Assembly (NCBI RefSeq): GCF_003628125.1 | Contig: NZ_RBZU01000002.1 | Location: 124,001 to 188,000, forward strand | Reading direction: 5' to 3' | DNA length: 64,000 nt | Source: Pararobbsia silviterrae | GTDB lineage: Bacteria; Pseudomonadota; Gammaproteobacteria; Burkholderiales; Burkholderiaceae | Translations under genes and position numbers: made by a program | Shown: piece by piece, positions 51,634-62,108 of the stretch | Numbering within the stretch: position 1 is the stretch's first letter | Layout of the letters: the number at the start of each line of letters is the position of its first letter | The notes under the pieces: model-generated | Databases searched by the model: none | What the model was told of the DNA's origin: nothing | Seen by the model: the letters and a program-made list of their open reading frames with translations, nothing else

Positions 51634-52178
51634 GGCTTCGATCACGCATCTTCGATGGATTCCGTGGATTCCGCTTAGGCCCCTGACGTCGCGGATGCCG
51701 CTTCTACGCTCGCGCGCGGCCGTCCGAACGCACGCCACGCACGAGGGGCGTGAGGGCCATTGTAGACGGTTGTCTGATTTCAATCGCTGCGTCGCGGCCG
51801 CTGTGGCAGATCGGCGAATGTCGATCGCGGCGTCGGGGTATACGCCGAATCGATTCGGATGGGCATGGTTCTCGCGTGGAGATTTGCTTAGCACGTGGTT
51901 CGATATCGCTTTGAAATTGCTCTCGAAATCGTCTACAACCTGTCCAAGCGGACAGGATAAGAGGCGAACACGAAGCCGCTGCGGAAATGTCTGAACCCGG
52001 ATGCGTCGAGCGCTGCACCGCACGTGTGCGCGGCGCGCGACGGCAGGGCGCAACGGTTCACGGAATCGCCATTCCGGTGCCGTGGCGCCACGGACCAGGC
52101 CGTATCGATGCGATCCGAGTTCGGCCTGTGCCGGGTGCGGATCGGCCGATGCGGTGACGACCCCACTAGGAGATGCGG
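51634..52178. promoter_or_regulatory. Divergent control region of the pyrimidine-degradation operon with two operator-like dyads
   Basis: A 545-bp gap between the TetR gene and the first catabolic gene. AGAC-GGTT-GTCT (51764-51775) overlaps TACAAT, a possible -10 of the regulator on the minus strand. CCTGTCC-AAGC-GGACAGG (51939-51956) is a perfect 7-bp inverted repeat nearer the operon. Both share a GAC/GTC core around a 4-bp centre. AGGAG (52168-52172) is the ribosome binding site of the first structural gene. No other gene was seen in the gap. Confidence 0.55.
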
Positions 52179-53441
52179 ATGAATGCAGTGACCGAAGCAG
52201 CGTTGACAAGCGCGACCCACGTCAACGGCGAGCGGCTCTGGGCGAGCCTCATGGAACTGGCGAAGATCGGCGCGACCGCGAAAGGCGGTGTCTGCCGTCT
52301 CGCGTTGACGGATCTCGACAAGCAGGGCCGCGACCTGATCGTCCGATGGGCGCGCGAGGCCGGCTGCACCGTCAACGTCGACAAGATGGGCAATGTGTTC
52401 ATGCGCCGCAAGGGCCGCAACGACGCGCTGCCGCCCGTCGTGACCGGTTCCCATGCCGATTCGCAGCCGACGGGCGGCCGCTTCGACGGCATCTACGGCG
52501 TGCTGGGCGGGCTCGAGGTGATCCGCACGCTCAACGACCTCGACATCGAGACCGAGCATCCGATCGAGACGGTCATCTGGACCAATGAAGAAGGCTCGCG
52601 CTTCGCGCCCGCGATGGTCGCATCGGGCGTGTTCGCGGGCGTCTTCACACTCGAATACGGGCTCTCGCGCAAGGACGTCGACGGCAAGACGATGGGCGAA
52701 GAACTCGAACGCATCGGCTATGCGGGCGATCTGCCGGTCGGCGGCCGTCCGATCCATGCGGCCTTCGAGCTGCATATCGAACAAGGGCCGATTCTCGAAG
52801 CCGAGAACAAGACGATCGGTGTCGTCACCGATGCGCAGGGGCAGCGCTGGTACGAGATCGTGCTCACGGGTCAGGAGTCGCATGCGGGCCCGACGCCGAT
52901 GAACCGGCGTCGCGACGGGCTGCTCGGCGCATCGCGGATCGTCGATCTCGTCAACCGGATCGGGCTCGCGCACGCGCCGTACGCCTGCGCGACGGTCGGC
53001 ATGATGCAGGTCTATCCGAACTCGCGCAACGTGATCCCGGGCCGCGTGTTCTTCACGGTCGATTTCCGTCATCCCGACGATGCCGTGCTCAAGCAGATGG
53101 ATGCCGAACTCCGCGAAGGCGCCGCGAAGATCGTCGCCGACGCGAAGCTCGAGATGGCGATCGAACAGATCTTCTACTACGCGCCGATCGCGTTCGACAA
53201 AGCCTGCGTGAATTCGGTCCGCGCGGCGGCCGAGCGCTTCGGCTACTCGTATCGCGACATCGTCTCGGGCGCGGGACACGATGCGTGCTATCTGTCGCAG
53301 GTCGCGCCGACGTCGATGGTTTTCGTGCCGTGCATCGACGGGATCAGTCATAACGAGGTCGAGGACGCCAAGCCCGAGTGGATCGAGGCGGGCGCGAACG
53401 TGCTGCTGCACGCGATTCTCGAGCGCGCGTCGGAGCGCTAG
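52179..53441 (+). CDS. Beta-ureidopropionase (N-carbamoyl-beta-alanine amidohydrolase, M20 family)
   Basis: A 420-residue Zn-dependent amidohydrolase of the HyuC/allantoate-amidohydrolase group. Metal and catalytic motifs are VVTGSHADSQPTGGRFDGIY (His and Asp), VIWTNEEGSRFAPAMVASGV (Glu), AAFELHIEQGPILE (His), TGQESHAGPTPMNRRRD and IVSGAGHDACYLSQVAPTSM. It completes the reductive pyrimidine path by cleaving N-carbamoyl-beta-alanine to beta-alanine, CO2 and ammonia. Two ATGs (52173, 52179) exist; the latter has proper spacing from AGGAG. It is the first gene of a five-gene cluster. Confidence 0.93.
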   Translation: MNAVTEAALTSATHVNGERLWASLMELAKIGATAKGGVCRLALTDLDKQGRDLIVRWAREAGCTVNVDKMGNVFMRRKGRNDALPPVVTGSHADSQPTGGRFDGIYGVLGGLEVIRTLNDLDIETEHPIETVIWTNEEGSRFAPAMVASGVFAGVFTLEYGLSRKDVDGKTMGEELERIGYAGDLPVGGRPIHAAFELHIEQGPILEAENKTIGVVTDAQGQRWYEIVLTGQESHAGPTPMNRRRDGLLGASRIVDLVNRIGLAHAPYACATVGMMQVYPNSRNVIPGRVFFTVDFRHPDDAVLKQMDAELREGAAKIVADAKLEMAIEQIFYYAPIAFDKACVNSVRAAAERFGYSYRDIVSGAGHDACYLSQVAPTSMVFVPCIDGISHNEVEDAKPEWIEAGANVLLHAILERASER

Positions 53442-53551
53442 GCGCGCGTTGCCCGAGTGCGTCTCCGACGCGCTCGGCTACCGGTCACACCCCATATCCA
53501 ATACGCACGGCCATGACCGTGCGAGAAGTCCTTTACCCACATAGGATGACT

Positions 53552-54913
53552 ATGCGATTCAAGGAAACCGGAGACATCGCGGGCGGCCGTCTGACGGCCG
53601 AACAACTGGCGCGGCAATTCGACGACGTCGCGCCGCCGCTCTCGCGAGACGAGGCGCTCGTCGCGGCGAACCGCTGCTACTTCTGCTACGACGCGCCGTG
53701 CATCAACGCGTGTCCGACGGGGATCGACATTCCGTCGTTCATCCGCAAGATCCAGACAGACAACCTCAAGGGCGCCGCGACGACGATCCTCGCGGCGAAT
53801 CCGCTCGGCGGCATGTGCGCGCGCGTGTGTCCGACCGAGATCCTCTGCGAAGGCGCATGCGTGCGCAATACGCAGGAAAGTCAGCCCGTGCAGATCGGCG
53901 CGCTTCAGCGTCATGCGACCGACTGGGTCTATGCGAGCGGCACGTCGCTGTTTCGCCGCGCGCCCGAGACCGGACGCCATATCGCCGTCGTCGGCGGCGG
54001 CCCGGCCGGGCTCGCGTGTGCGCACACGCTCGCGCTCGACGGCCATCGCGTGACGATCTACGACGCGCGCGGCAAGGCCGGCGGTCTCAATGAATACGGC
54101 ATCGCCGCGTACAAGACCGTCGACGATTTCGCGCAGCGCGAGATCGCCTGGCTGCTCTCGGTCGGCGGCATCGATCTCAAATGCGGCGTCGCGCTCGGCA
54201 AGGACGTCTCGCTCGAACAGCTTCGTCAGGACTATCACGCCGTGTTTCTCGCGATCGGACTCGGCGGCGTCAATGCGCTCGGCGTCGACGGCGAAGGACT
54301 CGCGGGCGTGCGGTCCGCCGTCGATTTCATCGAGACGCTGCGGCAGACGCGCGATCTTTCGACGCTGCCCGTGGGCCGGCGCGTCGTCGTGATCGGCGGC
54401 GGAAACACGGCGGTCGATGCGGCCGTGCAGTCGCGCAAGCTCGGCGCGCAGAGCGTGTCGATGGTCTACCGGCGCGGGCTCGAATCGATGAGCGCGACGT
54501 GGGCCGAGCGCGAGTTCGCGCAAAAGAACGGCGTCACGATCGTCGACCATGCGCGCCCGGTGCGTGTGCTCGCCGACGGCGGCGTGGTGACCGGTGTCGT
54601 GTTCGAGCAGACCGTCGTCGAGGACGGTGCGCTCAAGGGCACGGGCGATACGTTCACGGTGGCGGCCGACACGGTGCTCACGGCGATCGGGCAGACGCTC
54701 GTGCCGTTTGGCGCGGGCTTCGAGTTGCTCGCGCGATCCGGCGCGAAGATCGAAGTCGACGCGCACGGCGCGACCTCGTTGCGCGGCGTATGGGCCGGCG
54801 GCGATTGCGCGCAGACGGGTCTCGACCTGACCGTGCAGGCCGTCGAGGACGGCAAGCGCGCGGCGGCCGCGATCGACCGCGCGTTGAACGCCGCCTTGCC
54901 TCGCGCCGCTTGA
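53552..54913 (+). CDS. preT: NAD-dependent dihydropyrimidine dehydrogenase, subunit PreT/PydA
   Basis: A 453-residue flavoprotein. The N-terminal Fe-S region has CYFCYDAPCINACPTGIDIP and NPLGGMCARVCPTEILCEGA followed by CVRNTQESQ. The first dinucleotide-binding fold is IAVVGGGPAGLACAHTLALD, the second VVVIGGGNTAVDAAVQSRKL, and the C-terminal FAD motif is GVWAGGDCAQTGLDLTVQAV. It takes electrons from NAD(P)H and passes them to PreA for reduction of uracil and thymine to the dihydro forms. The ATG at 53552 has AGGA five bases upstream; ATGs at 53513 and 53546 would add short unconserved residues. It is followed by preA after 117 bp. Confidence 0.94.
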   Translation: MRFKETGDIAGGRLTAEQLARQFDDVAPPLSRDEALVAANRCYFCYDAPCINACPTGIDIPSFIRKIQTDNLKGAATTILAANPLGGMCARVCPTEILCEGACVRNTQESQPVQIGALQRHATDWVYASGTSLFRRAPETGRHIAVVGGGPAGLACAHTLALDGHRVTIYDARGKAGGLNEYGIAAYKTVDDFAQREIAWLLSVGGIDLKCGVALGKDVSLEQLRQDYHAVFLAIGLGGVNALGVDGEGLAGVRSAVDFIETLRQTRDLSTLPVGRRVVVIGGGNTAVDAAVQSRKLGAQSVSMVYRRGLESMSATWAEREFAQKNGVTIVDHARPVRVLADGGVVTGVVFEQTVVEDGALKGTGDTFTVAADTVLTAIGQTLVPFGAGFELLARSGAKIEVDAHGATSLRGVWAGGDCAQTGLDLTVQAVEDGKRAAAAIDRALNAALPRAA

Positions 54914-55030
54914 GTGCGGACCTGAGCCACGCACAGGCCGCGCACGCTGGACACCTATTCGACGAACACGACGGCCGCGCGCGTCCTCGACGCACCCCGG
55001 CCGCACACCCCGCATCGCAAAGGACTCGCC

Positions 55031-56317
55031 ATGGCAGACCTGACTTGCACGATCGCCGGCATTCGTTCTCCGAACCCGTTCTGGCTCGCCTCCGCGCCGC
55101 CGACGGACAAAGCCTATAACGTGAACCGCGCATTCGAGGCGGGTTGGGGCGGCGTCGTCTGGAAGACGCTCGGTCTCGACCCGCACGTCGTCAACGTGAG
55201 CTCGCGCTACGGCGCGACGACGTGGAACGGCCAGCGCATGGCCGGCTTCAACAATATCGAGCTCATCACCGATCGGCCGCTTGCCGTCAATCTCGCGGAG
55301 ATTCGCCAGATCAAGCGCGACTGGCCCGATCGGGCGATGATCGTGTCCCTCATGGTGCCGTGCAACGAAGCGGACTGGAAGTCGATCCTGCCGATGGTCG
55401 AGGACGCGGGCGCGGACGCCGTCGAGTTGAATTTCGGCTGCCCGCACGGCATGTCCGAGCGCGGCATGGGTTCGGCGGTCGGGCAGGTCCCCGAATACAT
55501 TGAAATGGTCACGCGCTGGGTCAAGGAGGGCAGTCGTCTGCCGTGCCTCGTCAAGCTCACGCCGAATATCACCGACATCCGGCTCGGCTCGCGCGCGGCG
55601 TATCGCGGCGGCGCGGACGGCGTGTCGCTGATCAACACGATCAATTCGATCGTGACGGTCGATCTCGATCTGATGGCGCCGACGCCGGTCGTCGACGGCA
55701 AGGGCGCGCACGGCGGCTATTGCGGTCCCGCGGTCAAACCCATCGCGCTGCACATGGTCTCCGAAATCGCGCGCGACGCGCAGACGCCCGGGCTGCCGAT
55801 TTCGGGCATCGGCGGCATCGGGACATGGCGCGATGCGGCAGAGTTCATCGCGCTGGGATCGGGCAGCGTCCAGGTCTGCACGGCCGCGATGCACTACGGC
55901 TTCCGGATCGTCGAGGACATGGCCGACGGACTGTCGAACTGGATGGATTCGAAGGGCTATGCGACGCTCGACGATTTCCGCGGGCGCGCCGTAGCGAACA
56001 CCACCGATTGGCAATATCTGAATCTTAAGTACGATATCAAGGCGCGTATCGACCAGGACCGCTGCATCCAATGCGGGCTCTGTCATATCGCATGCGAAGA
56101 CACATCGCATCAGGCCATCACGAGCAGCAAGGATGGTCAGCGTCATTTCGAAGTCGTCGACGCGGATTGCGTCGGCTGCAATCTATGCCTCCATGTGTGT
56201 CCCGTCGACGGATGCATCACGATGGAGCGCGTCGATACGGGCGGCTATGCAAACTGGACCGAACACCCGAACAATCCGATGCGCGTCAACGCATCGGACG
56301 ACGCGAAGGCGGCATGA
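55031..56317 (+). CDS. preA: NAD-dependent dihydropyrimidine dehydrogenase, subunit PreA/PydB
   Basis: A 428-residue subunit. Residues about 1-320 are a dihydroorotate-dehydrogenase-like FMN barrel: NPFWLASAPPTDKAYNVNRA, GGVVWKTLGLD, the active-site loop VELNFGCPHGMSERGMGSAV with its Cys, KLTPNITDIRLGSRAAYRGG, INTINSIVTVDLDL and ISGIGGIGTWRDAAEFIALG. The C-terminal ferredoxin-like part has two [4Fe-4S] motifs, CIQCGLCHIACED and CVGCNLCLHVCPVDGC. Together with PreT it catalyses the first step of reductive pyrimidine degradation. Its length matches the family. Confidence 0.96.
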   Translation: MADLTCTIAGIRSPNPFWLASAPPTDKAYNVNRAFEAGWGGVVWKTLGLDPHVVNVSSRYGATTWNGQRMAGFNNIELITDRPLAVNLAEIRQIKRDWPDRAMIVSLMVPCNEADWKSILPMVEDAGADAVELNFGCPHGMSERGMGSAVGQVPEYIEMVTRWVKEGSRLPCLVKLTPNITDIRLGSRAAYRGGADGVSLINTINSIVTVDLDLMAPTPVVDGKGAHGGYCGPAVKPIALHMVSEIARDAQTPGLPISGIGGIGTWRDAAEFIALGSGSVQVCTAAMHYGFRIVEDMADGLSNWMDSKGYATLDDFRGRAVANTTDWQYLNLKYDIKARIDQDRCIQCGLCHIACEDTSHQAITSSKDGQRHFEVVDADCVGCNLCLHVCPVDGCITMERVDTGGYANWTEHPNNPMRVNASDDAKAA

Positions 56318-56431
56318 CGCATGGGCGCGAAATCGGCATGACGCAGCAAGCAGCACCGAGGGCAACGCAAGGGCAGCACCGGACGTGATTCCAGAACAAC
56401 AATTCGACCCAACACTTGACGGAGCACACTC

Positions 56432-57931
56432 ATGACGCAAAACGACAGGCAGTCGGCCGGTCTGGCGACAGCCAGCGAGCTGTACAACGACGACCTCGCG
56501 CCGACCGGCCCGGAGCAGCGGACATGGCGCTGGTATCACTTCTCGGCGCTATGGGTCGGAATGGTGATGTGCATTCCGTCCTATATGCTGGCGGCCGGCC
56601 TCACGGAGCAAGGCATGTCGCCGTGGCAGGCGGTCGGCACGGTGCTGCTCGGCAATGCGATCGTGTTGATCCCGATGCTGCTGATCGGTCATGCGGGTGC
56701 GAAGCACGGTATTCCGTATGCGGTGCTCGTGCGCAGTTCGTTCGGCACGCAGGGCGCGAAGCTGCCCGCGTTGCTGCGCGCGATCGTCGCGTGCGGCTGG
56801 TACGGGATTCAGACGTGGCTCGGCGGCAGCGCGATCTACGTGCTCGCGAACATCCTGTTCGGCAACGTGCTGCAGGGCTCGCCGCTGCCGGTCATCGGGA
56901 TCTCGGCCGGGCAGGCCGTCTGCTTCCTGATCTTCTGGGCGATCCAGCTCTACTTCATCGTGCACGGCACGGATTCGATCCGTCGACTCGAAAGCTGGTC
57001 CGCGCCGATCAAGGTCGTCATGTGTATCGCGCTCGTCTGGTGGGCCTGCGCGCAGGCGGGCGGCATCGGCACGATGCTCTCGATGCCGTCGCAGTTCGCC
57101 GAGGGCGGCAAGAAAGCCGGCCTGTTCTGGGTCACGTTCTGGCCGAGTCTCACGGCGATGGTCGGTTTCTGGGCCACGCTCGCGCTCAATATTCCCGATT
57201 TCACGCGCTTCGCGAAGACCCAGCATGACCAGATCGTCGGGCAGACGATCGGCCTGCCGATCCCGATGGCGCTGCTTTCGGTCGTCTCCGTCATCGTCAC
57301 GTCGGCCACGGTCGTCATCTACGGCAAGGCGATCTGGGACCCCGTCGATCTGACGAGCCGCATGACGGGCGTCGGCGTCGGCATCGCTCTCGTAATCCTT
57401 ACGCTCGACACGATGTGCTGCAACCTCGCGGCGAATCTCGTCGGACCCGCCTACGATTTCTCGAGCCTCTGGCCGAAGGGCATTTCGTACAAGGCGGGCG
57501 GCCTGATCACGGCGTTCATCGCGATCGTCATGATGCCGTGGAAGATTCTCGCGTCGACGCAGGGCTACATCTTCACGTGGCTCGTCGGCTACTCGGCCTT
57601 GCTCGGCCCGATCGCGGGCATCATGGTCGTCGACTATTTCCTGATCCGCAAAACCGAGCTCAGTCATCGCGAGCTGTTCGACGAGAACGGCATCTACTCG
57701 TACGAGAAGGGCTGGAATCTCGCCGCGATCATCGCGCTCGTGCTCGGCGTGCTGCCGAATGTGCCGGGCTTTCTGAACACGGCGTTTCCCGATGCGTTCC
57801 CGGGCGTGTCGGATGCGTTCAAGAGCATCTATACGTATGCGTGGTTTATCGGGCTCGTCATCGCCGCGGTCGTCTACGGCGTGCTGATGAAGATGCGCAA
57901 GAGCCCGCGTCCGACGATCGCGAATGCGTGA
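56432..57931 (+). CDS. NCS1-family nucleobase/hydantoin:cation symporter
   Basis: A 499-residue transporter with about twelve membrane helices. NCS1 landmarks are LYNDDLAPTGPEQRTWRWYH, then FSALWVGMVMCIPSYMLAAG, GIPYAVLVRSSFGTQGAKLP, ALLRAIVACGWYGIQTWLGG, FWATLALNIPDFTRFAKTQH and NLAANLVGPAYDFSSLWPKG. Its position inside the pyrimidine-degradation cluster indicates uptake of uracil, thymine, dihydropyrimidine or hydantoin. It lies between the dehydrogenase genes and the dihydropyrimidinase gene. The start ATG follows a GACGGAGC ribosome binding site. Confidence 0.93.
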   Translation: MTQNDRQSAGLATASELYNDDLAPTGPEQRTWRWYHFSALWVGMVMCIPSYMLAAGLTEQGMSPWQAVGTVLLGNAIVLIPMLLIGHAGAKHGIPYAVLVRSSFGTQGAKLPALLRAIVACGWYGIQTWLGGSAIYVLANILFGNVLQGSPLPVIGISAGQAVCFLIFWAIQLYFIVHGTDSIRRLESWSAPIKVVMCIALVWWACAQAGGIGTMLSMPSQFAEGGKKAGLFWVTFWPSLTAMVGFWATLALNIPDFTRFAKTQHDQIVGQTIGLPIPMALLSVVSVIVTSATVVIYGKAIWDPVDLTSRMTGVGVGIALVILTLDTMCCNLAANLVGPAYDFSSLWPKGISYKAGGLITAFIAIVMMPWKILASTQGYIFTWLVGYSALLGPIAGIMVVDYFLIRKTELSHRELFDENGIYSYEKGWNLAAIIALVLGVLPNVPGFLNTAFPDAFPGVSDAFKSIYTYAWFIGLVIAAVVYGVLMKMRKSPRPTIANA

Positions 57932-58137
57932 TGGAAGCGTGATCGAAGCGTGATGGATGCCTGAGCGGTGTGCGTCGATGTCGCGTCGCGGTGTGTCGAC
58001 GCGCGATGCGCGACCGGATGTGAAGCATCGATGGTGACGTTGGCAGGGGTCGGGCCGCACACAGGCGCGGTCCGGCCCGACGAGTCGGTTGACGTGTTCG
58101 AGTCGGCCCGCGGGGGCCGGCCCACTGAGGTGAGTGA

Positions 58138-59691
<1,554 letters not shown>

Positions 59692-59736
59692 GATCCGGCC
59701 CCGGAAAACAAGACTGGGGCTTTCGGGGCAGCAATC

Positions 59737-60900
59737 ATGGACGCTCGTCCAGAATATCGGGGCATGCGTGCGGCGCGCGTGTTCGTGTCAATGATCGGCG
59801 TCGTGGGTGGCGTGGCGCTTGCGCCCGGCGTCGCATCGGCGCAGGGCGCCGTCGTCATCGACAGTACGGGACGCGTGTCGGGCACCCGGCCCGATACCGT
59901 CTATGACAGCGAGAACGGCGTGTCCGGGAGCGCGCCCGCGACCACCTACGAAACCGCGCCGTTCCCGAACGACCGCGTCGGCGGCGATCCGGCCAAGCGC
60001 GACAAGATCATCACGCTCAAGCCGCCTCCCAAGGCCAAGGGCGCGCCGGCGCCCGCCACGCCGGCCACCCCTGCGCGGCCCGCCGGCGACGACGGCTCGC
60101 AGAACGCGGGCAATCTGCCATTCGTTCCCTATATCAACGTGACGCCGGGCGGACGCTATGGCGGTGGCCAGACGGGCGGTCGGAGCGGCGCGTATGGGGC
60201 CGCGGGCAGCACCGGGAATCGTACCGGCAGTACGGGCAGCCGATATGGCGGCACGGGCAGCTATGGCGGCACGACGAGCGGTCATGGCAGCGCGAGCAAC
60301 GGCACGAGCACCAACGGCACGAGCACCAACGGCACAAGCACCAACGGCACAAGCACCAACGGCAGTAGCGGTGCCAACGGCGGCAACAGCAACAGCGGCG
60401 GCACCCGTGCCAACGGCAGTAGCAGCAACGGAAGCCGATACGGCAATACAAGCGCGAGCGGGACGAGCGGCGGTACCGGTTCCGGTAGCGCGTCGGGATC
60501 GACGCAGAGCGCCGGCGGTGCGAATCGGTCGTCGGCGCAGAGCGGAGGATCCAGCCAACAAAGCAGCGCCAGCCAGCAAAGCGGCACAAGCAGCTCGGGG
60601 CGGCAGAGCGGCACGGGAAGTTCGGCGCAGCAAAGCAGCTCGGGGAGTTCGGCTCAGACGAGCGGCACGAATGGATCGGCGCAACAGAGCAACGCGAGCG
60701 GCGTGAGTCAGCAGAGCGGCGCCGGCGGTTCCGCGGCCGGGGCATCGCAATATGGCGCATCGGCCCAGGCACCTGCGGCAGGCGCCGCGGCCTCGTCGGC
60801 TTCGTCGGCCGCGGCCGCCAATGCGGCGTCGCAAGTCGCGCCCGGTCGTGGCGCGGGCGGTCCGATTCGCGGCCTCACGCCGTCGGGACCGACCGTCTGA
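59737..60900 (+). CDS. Secreted low-complexity Ser/Gly/Asn-rich protein
   Basis: A 387-residue protein (or 378 from ATG 59764). The signal peptide is MRAARVFVSMIGVVGGVALA, then PGVASAQGA with an Ala-x-Ala type cleavage site. A short ordered-looking part follows (VVIDSTGRVSGTRPDTVYDS, NDRVGGDPAKRDKIITLKPP, AGNLPFVPYINVTPGGRYGG). From about residue 145 the sequence is almost wholly Gly, Ser, Asn, Thr, Gln and Ala, with four exact NGTST units from a 15-bp repeat and many QQSS/GSSAQ stretches. I do not recognise a family. It may be a disordered surface or matrix protein. It follows the pyrimidine genes but has no visible link to them. Confidence 0.72.
   Translation: MDARPEYRGMRAARVFVSMIGVVGGVALAPGVASAQGAVVIDSTGRVSGTRPDTVYDSENGVSGSAPATTYETAPFPNDRVGGDPAKRDKIITLKPPPKAKGAPAPATPATPARPAGDDGSQNAGNLPFVPYINVTPGGRYGGGQTGGRSGAYGAAGSTGNRTGSTGSRYGGTGSYGGTTSGHGSASNGTSTNGTSTNGTSTNGTSTNGSSGANGGNSNSGGTRANGSSSNGSRYGNTSASGTSGGTGSGSASGSTQSAGGANRSSAQSGGSSQQSSASQQSGTSSSGRQSGTGSSAQQSSSGSSAQTSGTNGSAQQSNASGVSQQSGAGGSAAGASQYGASAQAPAAGAAASSASSAAAANAASQVAPGRGAGGPIRGLTPSGPTV
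60298..60357 (+). repeat. 15-bp tandem repeat in the secreted protein gene
   Basis: Four units of AACGGCACGAGCACC or AACGGCACAAGCACC, coding NGTST four times; a fifth unit begins and then diverges to AACGGCAGTAGC. The reading frame is preserved by the unit length. Confidence 0.9.
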
Positions 60901-61014
60901 CGGCAGCGTTCCGCTCGTCACGACGCCGACACTGACTGCGCGCGGGACAGACATCCACATGGGCCTGGCACTGGCCTGGCACCGGTGCCGGCACTTACAC
61001 GCAGGCCCCGGCCC

Positions 61015-61053
61015 GACCCGATCCCGACCCGATCCCGACCCGATCCCGACCCG
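61015..61053. repeat. 11-bp tandem repeat upstream of the rlmJ stop
   Basis: Three and a half units of GACCCGATCCC in the 206-bp gap between the secreted-protein gene and rlmJ, which are convergent. The unit is not a multiple of three, and no reading frame crosses it with support. No other feature was seen in that gap. Confidence 0.85.
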
Positions 61054-61106
61054 TTACGGCCGCGCCGTCGTCGCGACCGTCGTCCCGAAGGACGGCCGAT
61101 CGCGTA

Positions 61107-61952
61107 TCAGCTCAGTTTCGATTCGAGCTTGAAGGTCGCGCCCGCGTCGAGGCCGAGATGGCGCACGAGATACGGCATCGTGTCCTTGAGCAGCGGTTCG
61201 AGCGTATAGGGCGGATTGATCACGAACATGCCGCTGCCGTGCAGGCCGTAGCCGTCGGCGGACGGCTTGCGCACGGTCAGGCTCGCGTGGAGCCAATTGG
61301 TCGGCAGCACACGCTTGAGCTGCTCGGGGAAGCGTTGCGATTCCGGGCGCTGGACCTGCGGATACCAGACAGCATACGTTCCGGTCGCGAAGCGCTGGAT
61401 CGACGCGTCGAGCGTCTCGATCGTACGCGCGTAGTCCTTCTTGTCTTCGTACGAGGGATCGATGAGCACGAACGCGCGTCGCGGCGCGGGCGGCAGCAGC
61501 GCCTTGATGCCCGCGAAACCGTCGCCCGCATAGAGCATCGCGCGCCGTCCGGCGTCGCGGAAGTTCTCGCGCAGCACGTCGATTTCGGTCGGATGGAGCT
61601 CGAACAGGCGCAGGCGGTCTTGTTCGCGCATCGCGTTCCAGGCGAGATACGGCGAACCCGGATAGAACCGCAGCGCGCCGTCCGGATTCATGCCGCGAAC
61701 CTCGTCGACGAAATCCGCGATTGCGGGCGGCAGGTCGGTGCGGTCCCAGAGCGGACCGATGCCCGTATCGAACTCGGCGTTCTTCGTCGCCTGCGCCGAA
61801 TCGAGCGCGTAGGCGCCCGCGCCCGCATGCGTGTCGATGTACCAGAACGGCTTGTCTTTCTGCGCCATGTACCGGAGCACCTGCACGACGATCAGGTGCT
61901 TGAGGACGTCGGCATGATTGCCGGCATGGAACGCGTGGCGGTAACTCAACAT
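61107..61952 (-). CDS. rlmJ: 23S rRNA (adenine2030-N6)-methyltransferase RlmJ
   Basis: A 281-residue methyltransferase, the size of E. coli RlmJ. The start MLSYRHAFHAGNHADVLKHL is diagnostic, followed by YIDTHAGAGAYAL (SAM-binding), FYPGSPYLAWNAMREQDRL, FELHPTEIDVLRENF and the catalytic motif VLIDPSYEDKKDY, where most members read DPP[FY]E. The last strands include HGSGMFVINPPYTLEPLL. It methylates A2030 of 23S rRNA. A longer in-frame start exists upstream, but homology begins exactly at the ATG at 61950-61952. Confidence 0.95.
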   Translation of the reverse strand: MLSYRHAFHAGNHADVLKHLIVVQVLRYMAQKDKPFWYIDTHAGAGAYALDSAQATKNAEFDTGIGPLWDRTDLPPAIADFVDEVRGMNPDGALRFYPGSPYLAWNAMREQDRLRLFELHPTEIDVLRENFRDAGRRAMLYAGDGFAGIKALLPPAPRRAFVLIDPSYEDKKDYARTIETLDASIQRFATGTYAVWYPQVQRPESQRFPEQLKRVLPTNWLHASLTVRKPSADGYGLHGSGMFVINPPYTLEPLLKDTMPYLVRHLGLDAGATFKLESKLS

Positions 61953-62108
61953 GGGCGGAACGATAGCGACGGGAAAGGCCGCTATTGTAGTCGCGCGCCG
62001 GCGCGTGGGCGGTGCGCCGCGTTTCGCGCGTCTCGCGTCGCCGCGGGTCGTGTCACCGGATAGGCGACGCGACACCGGGACGCGGGACGGACGTCGGAAC
62101 GCTCAAGC

